DNA of 64,000 bases from Sulfurovum sp. AR (GTDB lineage Bacteria > Campylobacterota > Campylobacteria > Campylobacterales > Sulfurovaceae): contig NZ_AJLE01000001.1 in the NCBI RefSeq assembly GCF_000296775.1, positions 186,001 to 250,000 of the forward strand, read 5' to 3'. Within the stretch, counting starts at the first letter, position 1. The number at the start of each line of letters is the position of its first letter. Under the pieces are notes generated by a model. It saw only the letters and a program-made list of their open reading frames with translations. It was not told the origin of the DNA and did no database searches. Position numbers and translations under genes: made by a program. This document shows positions 49,682 through 59,730 of this stretch, one piece after another.

Positions 49682-50310
49682 AGTTTGTTTTTTATCCACT
49701 CTTTTATCATCATCAATTCATCTTCGGCAATAGTATGGTCTTTATCATAACTTTTAAATGTGATGTCAAACCCGCCATTTTGTAATATTCCAATTTGTGT
49801 TTTTGAGGTATTAAATGGGAGTATACCATCATAAGTCCCATGCGTACATAACCAGTTTGAAGTATTTACATTTGGGTTCATCTCTTGTAAAAGTGTGTCG
49901 ACATCGTAGATATACCCGCTTACCGCGATGTACCCTGCAAGCACTTTTTCATATCTGGCCCCAAATTCAAAGGTGAGCAGGGCACCTTGAGAGAATCCGA
50001 ACAAAAAGCTTTCCTCGGCATTGAACTCCTCTTCAAAAAGGGCATCAAAGATCTCTGTTAGGAGTGCACGTGAATGTGTAATACCTTCTAACTGGTTGGG
50101 GGGCAGATCATACCACGAGTATCCTCCATAGTAACTATAGGGGGCATTGAGTAAAAGGTAGTTCATGTCATCAAGACTGAGGTAGGGTGGTAAGAAGGTA
50201 AAGCCACGGGCTGAATCCCCGCGGCCGTGCAAAATGATCATAAGCTTTTTAGAAGGAACCTTGGAGGGGATAAAGATATTGTTTAGAGGTAAATGTTTAT
50301 TTCTTGGCAT
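49678..50310 (-). CDS. Carboxylesterase/phospholipase-type alpha/beta hydrolase
   Basis: A 210-residue hydrolase of the small carboxylesterase (YpfH/phospholipase) type. Oxyanion region ILHGRGDSARGF near residue 27, nucleophile in LFGFSQGALL (Ser near 104), Asp in CTHGTYDGILPF and His in YDKDHTI complete the triad. The start at 50310 has GGAGG upstream; an ATG at 50343 has none. The cytoplasmic substrate is unknown. Confidence 0.87.
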   Translation of the reverse strand: MPRNKHLPLNNIFIPSKVPSKKLMIILHGRGDSARGFTFLPPYLSLDDMNYLLLNAPYSYYGGYSWYDLPPNQLEGITHSRALLTEIFDALFEEEFNAEESFLFGFSQGALLTFEFGARYEKVLAGYIAVSGYIYDVDTLLQEMNPNVNTSNWLCTHGTYDGILPFNTSKTQIGILQNGGFDITFKSYDKDHTIAEDELMMIKEWIKNKL

Positions 50311-50460
50311 TTTAGGGCTTCCTCCACTGAATTGATGCTTCATGTCAGAGTGTAGTATACTAAGTTTATATTATAAAATGCGTTTTATGGTATGATGCTG
50401 TCCCATATGGGTCACTCTCAGCAGTGGTCAAGAGATACTAGAGGATTTAAGGTTAAGAGG

Positions 50461-50919
50461 ATGAAGTGTTATTGTAAAAGCGGATTAGATTTTTCAGAAT
50501 GTTGTGAACCTATTTTAAGAGTGCAGAAGCCGGCAACGACGGCTCTGAGTCTTATGCGCTCACGCTATAGTGCCTACTGTTTGGGGGATGTAAACTATCT
50601 TCAGGCGACAACACATGATCATACATGGAGTGATGAAGAACTCAAATTTATACAAGACTGGGCAGATAACAGTCTGTGGCAGCACTTGGAGATCATTGAG
50701 TCTAGTGATGATATCGTGGAGTTTAAAGCCTATTATATTTTCGATCATGTGCAACATCTACATCATGAAAGATCCACTTTTATCAAAATAAACGATATGT
50801 ACAAATATGTCGATGGTGAGATCTATGAGGATAAAGTAAAATTTACAAACAACCAAAAATGTATATGTGGAAGCGGAGTGAAATATAAACGTTGTTGTTT
50901 GCCGAAATTGAAAAAATAG
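50461..50919 (+). CDS. YchJ-family protein with two SEC-C motifs
   Basis: A 152-residue protein with zinc-binding SEC-C motifs at both ends: MKCYCKSGLDFSECCEP at the N-terminus and CICGSGVKYKRCCLP at the C-terminus. An NTF2-like YchJ domain (LMRSRYSAYCLGDVNYL, then TFIKINDMYKYVDGE) lies between. It is probably a cytoplasmic zinc protein; function is unknown. The start is ATG 50461 after AAGAGG. The double motif is normal for YchJ. Confidence 0.92.
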   Translation: MKCYCKSGLDFSECCEPILRVQKPATTALSLMRSRYSAYCLGDVNYLQATTHDHTWSDEELKFIQDWADNSLWQHLEIIESSDDIVEFKAYYIFDHVQHLHHERSTFIKINDMYKYVDGEIYEDKVKFTNNQKCICGSGVKYKRCCLPKLKK

Positions 50920-51044
50920 ACATAATTCGATAGTTATTATTTATAATCTACTAGAAACGCTTGAATCTTATAAACAAAGAATATCAATATACTGTAGAAG
51001 TCTGCTAAAAGTAGTAGACTCCTGTATGTAAATCAGATCACAAC

Positions 51045-52193
51045 CTACAATGCTTTTTCAAGAATCTCTTTTAACACATCTTTCGTATACATTTCAGCCA
51101 ACCCGAAAGCTTCTGCATGCTCACAAGCATTCTCCACAATCAGATCAATATCACTTTTCTTTATCGAGAGTTGGGAAAGCCTGGTTGGGGTACCGACTTT
51201 GTTGAACCATGACTCCAATGCTTCTATTCCTTCCATCGCACCGGAAAGTCCAAACAGTTTTTGCGCGAAACGTTCGAACTGCGCTTCGTTCTGTGAAAGG
51301 TACCATTTCATCCATGCCGGCATGACGACCGAAAGACCTGCACCGTGTGGTACATTGAAGAGTGCAGAAAGGGTATGCTCGATCATATGGTTTGGAAAAC
51401 TGTACCCTTCTACTCCCAGATAGGTTGTACCGTTTAACGCCTGGGTCGCTGCCCACGCGAACTCCCCGCGTGCGTCATAGTTATCTGGGTCCGCCAGCAG
51501 TGTTTCAGTGGTTTTCATGACCGTGGCAATGTTCGCTTCGATATAAGCAGCAATGATATCTGGATGTGAGGATGCAGTAAAATACCCTTCGATAGAGTGG
51601 GCGATAATGTCTGAAGCAGAATAGACCAGGTACTCCTTCGAGACCGACTTTTGAAGTTCAGGATTGACGACGGATACCTTTGGATAGAGGTGCGGTGAAG
51701 CGATAGAGAATTTCTGCTTCGTTTCTTCATTCGTCACCACGGCAAAAGTGTTCATTTCACTCCCCGTGGCTGCAAGGGTGATAATGTCAAATACCGGCAG
51801 TGCCTTTTGAATAACACTTTTTCCGATAAAGAAATCCCACACATCACCGTCATACAGACTGCCGGCCGCTATGGCTTTTGCACTGTCCAATACAGAACCC
51901 CCACCGACACTGAGTATGGCATCAACACTGTGCTTTTTTGCCAGTTCTGTTGCTTCATAGACTTTTGATAGGATCGGGTTACTAACGATTCCTCCTAACT
52001 CAACAAATTCGATACCATTTGCTTCTAGGCTGGATATAACTATGTCGAACAGACCGTCTTTTTTGATACGATCACTTCCGTATGTCAATAAGACTTTTTT
52101 GATATTCTCTGCAGCGAGATACTCACCGATATTTTTTTCTTTGTCTCTTCCAAACTCTATTCTTGTTGGATTTTGATAAGTGAAATTGACCAT
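51045..52193 (-). CDS. Iron-containing alcohol dehydrogenase (BDH/YqhD type)
   Basis: A 382-residue group III alcohol dehydrogenase that reduces aldehydes with NAD(P)H. The nucleotide-binding block SVGGGSVLDSAKAIA lies near residue 94-108. Metal ligands are in SASDIIAHSIEG (Asp, His near 193-197) and in HMIEHTLSALFNVPHGAGL (two His near 260-275). Full length. AAGGAG precedes the ATG. In a chemolithotroph it may detoxify aldehydes; the aldehyde dehydrogenase at 55299 could act on related compounds. Confidence 0.92.
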   Translation of the reverse strand: MVNFTYQNPTRIEFGRDKEKNIGEYLAAENIKKVLLTYGSDRIKKDGLFDIVISSLEANGIEFVELGGIVSNPILSKVYEATELAKKHSVDAILSVGGGSVLDSAKAIAAGSLYDGDVWDFFIGKSVIQKALPVFDIITLAATGSEMNTFAVVTNEETKQKFSIASPHLYPKVSVVNPELQKSVSKEYLVYSASDIIAHSIEGYFTASSHPDIIAAYIEANIATVMKTTETLLADPDNYDARGEFAWAATQALNGTTYLGVEGYSFPNHMIEHTLSALFNVPHGAGLSVVMPAWMKWYLSQNEAQFERFAQKLFGLSGAMEGIEALESWFNKVGTPTRLSQLSIKKSDIDLIVENACEHAEAFGLAEMYTKDVLKEILEKAL

Positions 52194-52249
52194 TTCTACT
52201 CTCCTTGTTATGCTATGAGTTATTATAGCCCATCATCCTCAAAATTTTG

Positions 52250-53287
52250 TTATCCCACTAAAGATAGGCTTACAAGTCCTCCTAAATATAGAATGAGTAA
52301 CACTACACTTTCAAAACCAATATTTCCTGGCCCGTGACGTTCGCGATATATGAGTCCCATAAGAAGTACACTGGTCATCAACATCGAGTTGGCAAGCCAG
52401 AATTGCTCTGCACTTGAAACATCGGCATAAATTGGGCCTTCACGGTAGGCAATATCTGATGCGGCAATAAAAAGTGTGTCAAATGCATTGCCTCCGATAA
52501 TGTCTCCTACAGCTAAATTCAGTGCACCCATGCGCACAGCGGTAATAGCGACCACAAGTTCGGGAATAGATGTCGACACAGCTGTAAATATACCACCGAC
52601 GATTCCATCAGATAAACCAGATTTCTCTCCAAGAGGTATGGCTAGCTGCGCAAGTGACCAACCTGCCAAAGCAACGACTGTTCCGTAGAGGGTAAAGCGT
52701 ATCCAAAGTTTCCAAATATGATTACCATGGCGACGACTTTTGTCTTCGGCTTCAGATGAAGTGTCTCTTGTTTTTTTGGGAAGCCACATCGGGGTTTCGT
52801 GCGTACGAGCCAGAAGATGTACACCAAATATATATATAATGATCAAAACAAATGTAGCAGGATGCACGCCGAAGATACTGATCGCAGGGACTGACAGTGC
52901 TAATGCATGTATGGCCAATAATGTAAGAAGGAAGGAGGACATAAAAAGATTTTCAGCGGATGCAGCTGCATGTTCAAGATTAGCACGTTTATAAGTGATA
53001 TCGGCCAAAGCAAGAAATGCAGTTTGAGCCGCAATACCTCCTAATCCATTACTCACTGCCAGCTCTGCATATCCTGAAGCCGCAGCGGAGACGGAGGTAG
53101 TAATACCTGACAAAGATGTAGATGCACCAATAAACACTGCGCCCATAAGTGCTTCGCCTAATCCGGTACTTTGAGCGAGATCTCGGGCAGTTTTGGTCAT
53201 CTTGATACCGAACCATCCGATAATTAAAGTAACGATAGTGAAGGCTGAAACTATGAATGGCAACGGCCAACTACCAAAATCTGTCAA
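52250..53287 (-). CDS. Ca2+/cation antiporter-family protein with asymmetric alpha repeats
   Basis: A 345-residue inner-membrane exchanger of the CaCA/YrbG type with about ten helices. The second alpha repeat is canonical (STSIPELVVAITAVRMG, GDIIGGNAFDTL near residues 225-260). The first (GASTSLSGITTSVSAA, NGLGGIAAQTA near 54-90) lacks the Pro-Glu and the GSN asparagine that bind cations. A cytoplasmic loop separates the halves (about 163-195). Selectivity may therefore differ from Na+/Ca2+ exchange. Confidence 0.85.
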   Translation of the reverse strand: MTDFGSWPLPFIVSAFTIVTLIIGWFGIKMTKTARDLAQSTGLGEALMGAVFIGASTSLSGITTSVSAAASGYAELAVSNGLGGIAAQTAFLALADITYKRANLEHAAASAENLFMSSFLLTLLAIHALALSVPAISIFGVHPATFVLIIIYIFGVHLLARTHETPMWLPKKTRDTSSEAEDKSRRHGNHIWKLWIRFTLYGTVVALAGWSLAQLAIPLGEKSGLSDGIVGGIFTAVSTSIPELVVAITAVRMGALNLAVGDIIGGNAFDTLFIAASDIAYREGPIYADVSSAEQFWLANSMLMTSVLLMGLIYRERHGPGNIGFESVVLLILYLGGLVSLSLVG

Positions 53288-53470
53288 CTTATCCTCCTAG
53301 GATAATGAGCGATGCTTTCTCAAGCTTTTCCGGGATTTATGATCTGCATCATAGATATAAGTATCTGCTATCACTTACATTCGGCTTTCTATAATCATGT
53401 TTATTCATTGCATTATTTTTAGTATACAATATTTTAGACCAAATGCAAAAAAGAGTTTTGAACTTTATGA

Positions 53471-54646
53471 TCAAAATTTAAGCGTTGTTTGCCAGGCTGA
53501 ATTTGAACGCCCTTTTTCATAGCCTACTTGATAGAGTGCTTTCATATATTTTTTGTCAAAAAAATCTTCTAAAGGTACATCAAAACTCTTTGGAACATTG
53601 GTTATATGTATATGAAATCCATCACGTTTTGCCAGTGAGGTGATATTGACCAGGTCCCCAAGTCCATGGTATTTTGTCAAAGTATAAAATGAGCGCTCTG
53701 CAATATCAGCAAGTGAAAGAGAAATAGGTTTATACTCAGGGTCAATTTTGGTATTTCGTATCAGCCACATGTTTTTTTGAGGATACATATGTAACATACG
53801 CTGCAGCTTTCGTATATCGAGATCACGAGGATAGACAAAGATCTGTCTGGTTACACCACCGTCTACATGTACCTCCTGGTATTTTTTTCCATTGATCACA
53901 ACATCTATGAGTACGGGTGGAAAGGCTCCTGGAATAGAAGCTGAGGCCAACATGATATCTCTGATAAGTTTTGGTGCATCTGAACGACCACTTAAAGCGA
54001 TTTCAGTGATCTCCCAAACCACTGGACGCTGTGCATCAAGATTGGTAGTACCGATCTGCAGTAAACGTCCCTTTTTTGCCTCTTTTGCCAACTCTGCTAC
54101 AAAATCGTCATTGATCTCTTCCGAGAGGATCTTTTTAAGTGGAGCTGTATCTCCTAGTGAAGCACCAAAGAGCGCTTCCATCGGCGATAATAAGACGATG
54201 TTCTTTTGTGAAGATTCTGTATAGAGTTTTTGTAGCACCTTATCATACTTTGGTCCCAAGAAAGCAAAAGGGGCGATCAGTGCACCGGTTGAAATACCTG
54301 TTACCACAGTAAACTCGGGTCTGTTACCACGTTCACTCCAGCCTTTCAAAAAACCTGCACCATACGCACCGTCCTCGGCACCACCTGAAAGGGCAAGTAT
54401 ATCTATTCTTTTACGAAAATTTTTATTGGCTCCGAGTCTTTTGATATTGTCTCTTGTATAGGTATATTGTGCTGTTTTATCACCCCAGTATCGTATATGT
54501 TTATACCCTGCAACCTTAGCATTTTGATACGCTGTAACACTTGGTGCTTCATAGGTACGTGACTTGAATGAACAGGCAGTCAATAGCAGTGTCAATGTGA
54601 CCATACCAATAAGCCTGATATAGAGATGAGGGAACAGACGAAACAA
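53471..54646 (-). CDS. Patatin-like phospholipase lipoprotein
   Basis: A 391-residue lipoprotein with patatin domain. The signal peptide ends in LLTAC (Cys about residue 25). The oxyanion motif SGGAEDGAYGAGFL is near 88, the nucleophile in TGISTGAL (Ser near 118) and the dyad Asp in HVDGG near 250. It is predicted to hydrolyse acyl esters of phospholipids at the outer membrane or periplasm. Family members are often fully cytoplasmic; a lipid-anchored form with intact catalytic residues points to envelope lipid turnover. An internal ATG (residue 15) is an alternative start. Confidence 0.9.
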   Translation of the reverse strand: MFRLFPHLYIRLIGMVTLTLLLTACSFKSRTYEAPSVTAYQNAKVAGYKHIRYWGDKTAQYTYTRDNIKRLGANKNFRKRIDILALSGGAEDGAYGAGFLKGWSERGNRPEFTVVTGISTGALIAPFAFLGPKYDKVLQKLYTESSQKNIVLLSPMEALFGASLGDTAPLKKILSEEINDDFVAELAKEAKKGRLLQIGTTNLDAQRPVVWEITEIALSGRSDAPKLIRDIMLASASIPGAFPPVLIDVVINGKKYQEVHVDGGVTRQIFVYPRDLDIRKLQRMLHMYPQKNMWLIRNTKIDPEYKPISLSLADIAERSFYTLTKYHGLGDLVNITSLAKRDGFHIHITNVPKSFDVPLEDFFDKKYMKALYQVGYEKGRSNSAWQTTLKF

Positions 54647-54767
54647 TACAACTCCTTTTCATTGCACTATACTACAACATTTTTGTTTTAGTATAACTAG
54701 GGATAGAAGCGCTTTTGTAAAGTTTTGTACCATCTCTGGAAGTATTCATAGCTATACTTCCCAAGAT

Positions 54768-55223
54768 CTACTCTCTCGTCTCTTTGATCACTTCAAAAGC
54801 ATCGATAGGCTCTTCAAATGCGATGAAGAGTACACACGGCTCCTCACCTTTTTCACAATAGGCTGTATGTGGATGCTTGGATGGGCCGTAGGCATACATA
54901 CCTTTTGTGAGCAGTTCACTCTCCTGGTTGTCATAGGTAACGGTCATCTTCCCTGATACCAGTACCATCCGTTCTGCTGAAGTATGCCAGTGATGCGGAA
55001 TAGCATAATCAGCCGGAACTTTAAAGAAAATATCCAGGTTCTCTTTGGCAGGATCCCCATGGAGTATGGCTATCTTGCACGCTTCACCGAGAAATGCAGG
55101 GCAAGGTCCCCATGCTAGGGATTTATCATGATGTGAAAAGCTCAGTGCCGGACTATTTGCAACTGTGTCACATATAGACAGTGACGTAAATACAAACAAA
55201 CTTAATAGTATTTTTCGTAGCAT
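54768..55223 (-). CDS. Exported cupin-domain protein
   Basis: A 151-residue protein with signal peptide (LRKILLSLFVFTSLSICDTVA) and one cupin domain; metal ligands appear in PHHWHTSAERMVL (two or three His, Glu) and in KHPHTAYC. Periplasmic location is likely. The start is ATG 55223; the frame is open further to a TTG at 55262 but the resulting N-terminus would spoil the signal. Function is unknown. It follows the ALDH gene on the same strand by 76 bases. Confidence 0.8.
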   Translation of the reverse strand: MLRKILLSLFVFTSLSICDTVANSPALSFSHHDKSLAWGPCPAFLGEACKIAILHGDPAKENLDIFFKVPADYAIPHHWHTSAERMVLVSGKMTVTYDNQESELLTKGMYAYGPSKHPHTAYCEKGEEPCVLFIAFEEPIDAFEVIKETRE

Positions 55224-55298
55224 TTTCTTTCTCTTTTTTTTGGTATTATTTACAGTACTCAAGCTATGTGTAATGCATGTGTAAAAGTAAAATTGAAT

Positions 55299-56690
55299 TT
55301 ATAAAACTGAAGATTTTATCACCATCAATTTCTCTTTACTCATCTCTTCCATTGAATAAGAGATGCCACCCAGTCCCAAACCTGATGCTTTAGCCCCACC
55401 AAACGGCATCCAATCAACCCTGAATGCTGTATGGTCATTGACCATCACAGTAGTGCCGTTGAGACGCTTAACTGCCAGCAAGGCTGTGTCAATATTTTTA
55501 GTAAATACGGCTGCTTGAAAAGAGTATTCCAGACGGTTGGCTTCTTTAAACGCATCTTCAATATCACTATAGGGGTAAATACAGACAACCGGACCAAAAA
55601 TCTCTGAGGTACTTACTTTGGCATCATGTGGTGGATCTAAAAGTACTGTGGGTTCAAAACAGCTTTTAGAAATACGTTGACCTCCACAAAGAACTTTTGC
55701 ACCTCCGGAGATCGCCTCATTGACCCATGACTCTACTCGATTGACTTCTTGGTGTGAAATGAGCGGTCCCACCTCTGTTTTGGGATCCAGAGGATCACCA
55801 ACGATCAGCTTTTGCGCCGCCTGAGCTAATTTCAAACCCACTTCATCACAAATATCTTCATGGACATAGATACGTTGCACGGAGACACAGACTTGGCCTG
55901 CATGATAAAATCCACCTTTGGCCAAAGCAGGGATCAATGTTTCCATATCGGCATCAGCTTCAACGATCACAGGTGCGACACCTCCATGTTCGAGGCCCAC
56001 ACGGGTACCTGGAGAGACTTTTGAGTTAAGGTACCATCCGACAGCACCTGAACCAATAAAGGTCAAATAGTCTATCTTGGGGCTTGTAGCGAGATACTGC
56101 GCTGCTTCCCTGTGACATACTACTACTTGACACCACGCTTTAGGCAATCCTGCTTCATATAAAATGTTGACAAAATTAATCGCGGACATAGGGGTAGACT
56201 CAGATGGTTTAATAATAACAGGCGATCCAACGGCTATAGCCGGAACGGTTTGATGTACAGCAAGATTTAGGGGATGGTTAAAGGCTGAAATTGCGGCAAC
56301 CACACCAATAGGCTCTTTCATAGTATAGGCCATACGATTCACTGAACTTTTCGTATGACCCATGGCTATCTCTTTCCCCTCAAAAACACCCATATGTTCA
56401 ATAGCAAGTTTTACACCATTGATGGCACGTTCCACTTCAACCTTTGAATCCATGTAAGGTTTACCGCCTTCACTGGCTGCTATAAGTGTGATTTCTTCTA
56501 TGCGGCTGCTCATGATCTCAACCGTTTTCTCTAAAATAGAAATACGTTCATATTTGGGCAACCACATCTCCTGCTTTTCATACACTTTACGGGCACGATC
56601 TAAAGCCAGATCAATATCTTCTTCATTTGAAAGGGGTATCTCATCCAATACCTTTCCGTCAAATGGTGACTTTACTTTAATACTATTCAT
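55299..56690 (-). CDS. NAD(P)-dependent aldehyde dehydrogenase
   Basis: A 463-residue aldehyde dehydrogenase. Catalytic Cys is in HAGQVCVSVQR (near residue 284) and the general-base Glu in GLEHGGVAP (near 250; most relatives have LELGGK). NAD-binding SAFNHPLNL (near 140) and the C-terminal FGGAKASGLG are present. The sequence is nearer to lactaldehyde/glyceraldehyde-3-phosphate type enzymes than to betaine aldehyde ones. The start is ATG 56690 after AGGAG. It follows the acetolactate synthase-like gene by 44 bases, so they are probably cotranscribed. Confidence 0.9.
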   Translation of the reverse strand: MNSIKVKSPFDGKVLDEIPLSNEEDIDLALDRARKVYEKQEMWLPKYERISILEKTVEIMSSRIEEITLIAASEGGKPYMDSKVEVERAINGVKLAIEHMGVFEGKEIAMGHTKSSVNRMAYTMKEPIGVVAAISAFNHPLNLAVHQTVPAIAVGSPVIIKPSESTPMSAINFVNILYEAGLPKAWCQVVVCHREAAQYLATSPKIDYLTFIGSGAVGWYLNSKVSPGTRVGLEHGGVAPVIVEADADMETLIPALAKGGFYHAGQVCVSVQRIYVHEDICDEVGLKLAQAAQKLIVGDPLDPKTEVGPLISHQEVNRVESWVNEAISGGAKVLCGGQRISKSCFEPTVLLDPPHDAKVSTSEIFGPVVCIYPYSDIEDAFKEANRLEYSFQAAVFTKNIDTALLAVKRLNGTTVMVNDHTAFRVDWMPFGGAKASGLGLGGISYSMEEMSKEKLMVIKSSVL

Positions 56691-56734
56691 ACTACCCACT
56701 CCTAAAATGATTGATTTATTCTATGGTTTACGCC

Positions 56735-58375
56735 TTATGCCAAACACGTTTTATTTTTGAGTAACTCATTTAAAATGGCATGGTTTAAACTATAGTCTAC
56801 CGCCAGATCGATCAGATGTACACCTTTACGGTCGATCACATTATTTAAAATGGAACCGAATTCATCGCAGGAGGCCGGTCTATACCCCATGGCACCATAC
56901 GCTTTGGCATACTGGACAAAGTCCGGATTTTTGAAATCCAATCCAAAATGATCAAATCCCATGCCTTCCTGTTTCCATTTGATCATACCGTAGGCACTGT
57001 CATTTAAAATGATGACCACAAGATCCAACTTCAGTCTGACAGCAGTTTCCAACTCTTGTGCGTTCATCATAAAACCACCGTCCCCACATACCGCTATCAC
57101 TTTTTTATCGGGATGTACGATCTTGGCAGCCATCGCAGAAGCCAGACCGGCACCCATAGTGGCCAATGCATTATCAAGCAACAGTGTATTGGGTAAAAAA
57201 CATTTGTAATTACGTGCGAACCAAATCTTATAGATACCATTGTCTAAAGCCAAAATGCCATCTTTTGGAAGAACATCTCTAATGTCCTTGAGTGCTCTTT
57301 GCGGTAAGATCGGAAATCTTTCATCTTTAAAATATTTCACGATATGTCTTTGTGATTCATCTTTAATACGCATAAAGTATGTAAAATCCCAGTGTGCTTG
57401 TTTTTGGGCCAGTTCGGTCAAAGAGACCAAATTTTGGGCAACATCACCGGTCACATCAAGCTGAGGGAAATAGGTGTCATCTACACTGGAAGGTGAAAAA
57501 TTGATATGTATGACTTTTGTTCCTCCCTGTTTCATTATAAATGGCGGTTTTTCGATGATGTCATGCCCTACATTGATGATCAGGTCAGCCCTGTCTATTG
57601 CACAATGGAGATAATCGTTCTCAGAGAGTGCGGCTGTTCCAAGGTATAAAGGATGGAACTCGCTCACAACGCCTTTCCCCATTTGGGTCATAAAAAAGGG
57701 TATTCCGAGTTTATCTATAAACTCTTTCATAGCAGAGCCAATGCACCTGCGATTGGCTCCGGCTCCAATGAGGACCAACGGCATTTTTGCTTCGTATAAC
57801 ATCTTTAAGGCATTTTGTAAACTTTCATTTCTGGCAATCGGGTAATAGGTTTTACGCACAGGAAAGAGTTGTTCCTCCACTTCTTCTCTTGCAATATCTT
57901 CAGGCAGTTCAATATGTACTGCACCGGGTCTCTCCTGTGAAGCCAATTTAAAACTCTGACGTACCATCCCAGCGATGTTGTTGCCATTGACCACTTGTTT
58001 GGAACATTTTGTAATGGGTTTCATCATGTGCACAACATCTATGATCTGAAAACGTCCTTGCTTGCTTTTCTTGATCGGTTTCTGACCGGTGATCATCAAC
58101 ATGGGGATACCTCCCAGGTTGGCATACGCTGCAGGTGTCACAAGGTTAGTTGCACCCGGTCCCAAAGTAGCCATACATACACCGACTTTTCCCGTGAGTC
58201 GTCCATAGGTCGCAGCCATAAAACCTGCACCCTGTTCATGACGGGTCAAAATAAATTGAATACTGGAGTCTCGCAAGGAATTTAAAAGGTCCAGATTCTC
58301 CTCTCCGGGAATACCAAAGATATATTCAACCCCCTCATTCTCTAATGCTTTGATAAATAGATCTGATGCTTTCAT
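56735..58375 (-). CDS. Acetolactate synthase-like thiamine diphosphate enzyme (catabolic type)
   Basis: A 546-residue thiamine diphosphate enzyme of the acetolactate synthase (AlsS/IlvB) family. The catalytic Glu is in LTRHEQGAGFMA near residue 47. The cofactor motif is CGDGGFMMNAQEL to LNDSAYGM near 431-465. Length fits the catabolic form; no IlvN-like regulatory subunit is adjacent. Coupling to an aldehyde dehydrogenase suggests it may make or use an aldehyde, as in benzoylformate or oxalyl-CoA decarboxylase relatives, so the product call is not fixed. Confidence 0.82.
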   Translation of the reverse strand: MKASDLFIKALENEGVEYIFGIPGEENLDLLNSLRDSSIQFILTRHEQGAGFMAATYGRLTGKVGVCMATLGPGATNLVTPAAYANLGGIPMLMITGQKPIKKSKQGRFQIIDVVHMMKPITKCSKQVVNGNNIAGMVRQSFKLASQERPGAVHIELPEDIAREEVEEQLFPVRKTYYPIARNESLQNALKMLYEAKMPLVLIGAGANRRCIGSAMKEFIDKLGIPFFMTQMGKGVVSEFHPLYLGTAALSENDYLHCAIDRADLIINVGHDIIEKPPFIMKQGGTKVIHINFSPSSVDDTYFPQLDVTGDVAQNLVSLTELAQKQAHWDFTYFMRIKDESQRHIVKYFKDERFPILPQRALKDIRDVLPKDGILALDNGIYKIWFARNYKCFLPNTLLLDNALATMGAGLASAMAAKIVHPDKKVIAVCGDGGFMMNAQELETAVRLKLDLVVIILNDSAYGMIKWKQEGMGFDHFGLDFKNPDFVQYAKAYGAMGYRPASCDEFGSILNNVIDRKGVHLIDLAVDYSLNHAILNELLKNKTCLA

Positions 58376-58613
58376 TACGTATCGTCCTTGTCTCTTTGAT
58401 TATAAAAAATTTTATTTTTCATTTTTCTCATACTTAAAGATCCTATTTGGAATAGTATAAAATGAATGTGTGTATTCAGTGTGGACTATATTATCTACCT
58501 ACTATGATAAAGTAGATTTCATGCAAAAATATAGATTTAGCCTGTTATAGGTGCTTTTAGAAGCTTATGTATGCAATAATTAGTTTTAATTTCATGAAAG
58601 AAAGCAGGGTATT

Positions 58614-59717
58614 GTGTTTAAGAGGATCTTTTTAAAACATATGCAAGAGACTGGCGGGGAACCCGAAGAGATAGGCCGTTTTCTTGATATACTGAAACAG
58701 CTTATACGAACACCTTCTGTTGTAGGGGCTGAACACTCTTTTTTCCTTTACTTGAAAAGAGAACTGGAAGAGAGAGGGATCAGTGCAACGCTGTATGAAG
58801 GCTTACTTGTAGCAGAAGGATCTGAACCTGATAACGGTATGATCTCTGCGCATATTGACCGTCATGGTCTTATCTGTACCGGTCCCAATGAATTCCAGTA
58901 TGCAGCCTTTATTGCACAGAACAGAGGAGATCTGACAGGAGATTCTGTGGCTGAAAAAACCTATAAGGATATTATAGGACGTTTTATGAATCAGCGTGTT
59001 CAAGCCTATGATCCATGGTCAGGTGCGTACCTGGGGTTAGGGGAGATAGACAGTGCCTATATGTGTGAACGCAGATTGAACCTTCTTTTTAAAGTAAAAG
59101 GACTGGAACATTTGTATGCGGGTACACCTGTAGCCTATGTGGATACACTTACTTATGAGGATGGGTATCTTTCTGCACAACTCGATAACGTACTGAGTGC
59201 AGCGATCATTCTTTTTTTATATGAGAGAGGATACCAGGGGCGCGCTTTTTTCACTGCACAAGAAGAGGTAGGGAAGAGTTGGCGGTATTTACTTGAATGG
59301 TTCAGAGGACATGATCTCTCAACCGATTCCTTATTGGTGCTTGATACCAGTCCATATCCCGGAAGGATTGCTGCAGAGGCACAGCATATCGTGTTGAGGA
59401 ATAAAGATGCAAATGCCACTTTTGTTTCACCATTGACGAAACAGATCGAAACCATTTGTGATGAGTTCTCGATAAAATACGGATACAAAGATGCATTTAT
59501 AGAGGATCTCAACAGAGAGTTCTTGGCGCAAGGAAAACCCCTTTATTCTCTAGGAAGTACGGAGATGGGACGCTTGGCAAAAGCGAGTGACGGCTCCATA
59601 CAGGGAACAACATTTCAGCTTCCTACGACAGGGTATCACACGACGGCAGAAACAGTCTCTCTGGAATCCATTGAGAAAGCACTGAAAATATTGGAAACAA
59701 TTTATTTGAAAGTATAG
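58614..59717 (+). CDS. M42/M28-type zinc aminopeptidase-like protein
   Basis: A 367-residue co-catalytic metallopeptidase of clan MH (M42, glutamyl aminopeptidase-like). Metal and catalytic residues are visible: SAHIDRHG (near 78-85), AQLDNVLSAA (Asp near 190), TAQEEVGKS (Glu pair near 216-217), LDTSPYP (Asp near 243) and TTGYHTTAE (His near 344). The start is GTG 58614 with AGCAGGG upstream. It is the first gene of a six-gene same-strand cluster with protein-modifying and amino-acid-amide enzymes. Confidence 0.85.
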   Translation: MFKRIFLKHMQETGGEPEEIGRFLDILKQLIRTPSVVGAEHSFFLYLKRELEERGISATLYEGLLVAEGSEPDNGMISAHIDRHGLICTGPNEFQYAAFIAQNRGDLTGDSVAEKTYKDIIGRFMNQRVQAYDPWSGAYLGLGEIDSAYMCERRLNLLFKVKGLEHLYAGTPVAYVDTLTYEDGYLSAQLDNVLSAAIILFLYERGYQGRAFFTAQEEVGKSWRYLLEWFRGHDLSTDSLLVLDTSPYPGRIAAEAQHIVLRNKDANATFVSPLTKQIETICDEFSIKYGYKDAFIEDLNREFLAQGKPLYSLGSTEMGRLAKASDGSIQGTTFQLPTTGYHTTAETVSLESIEKALKILETIYLKV

Positions 59718-59730
59718 AAAAGGAAAGAAG

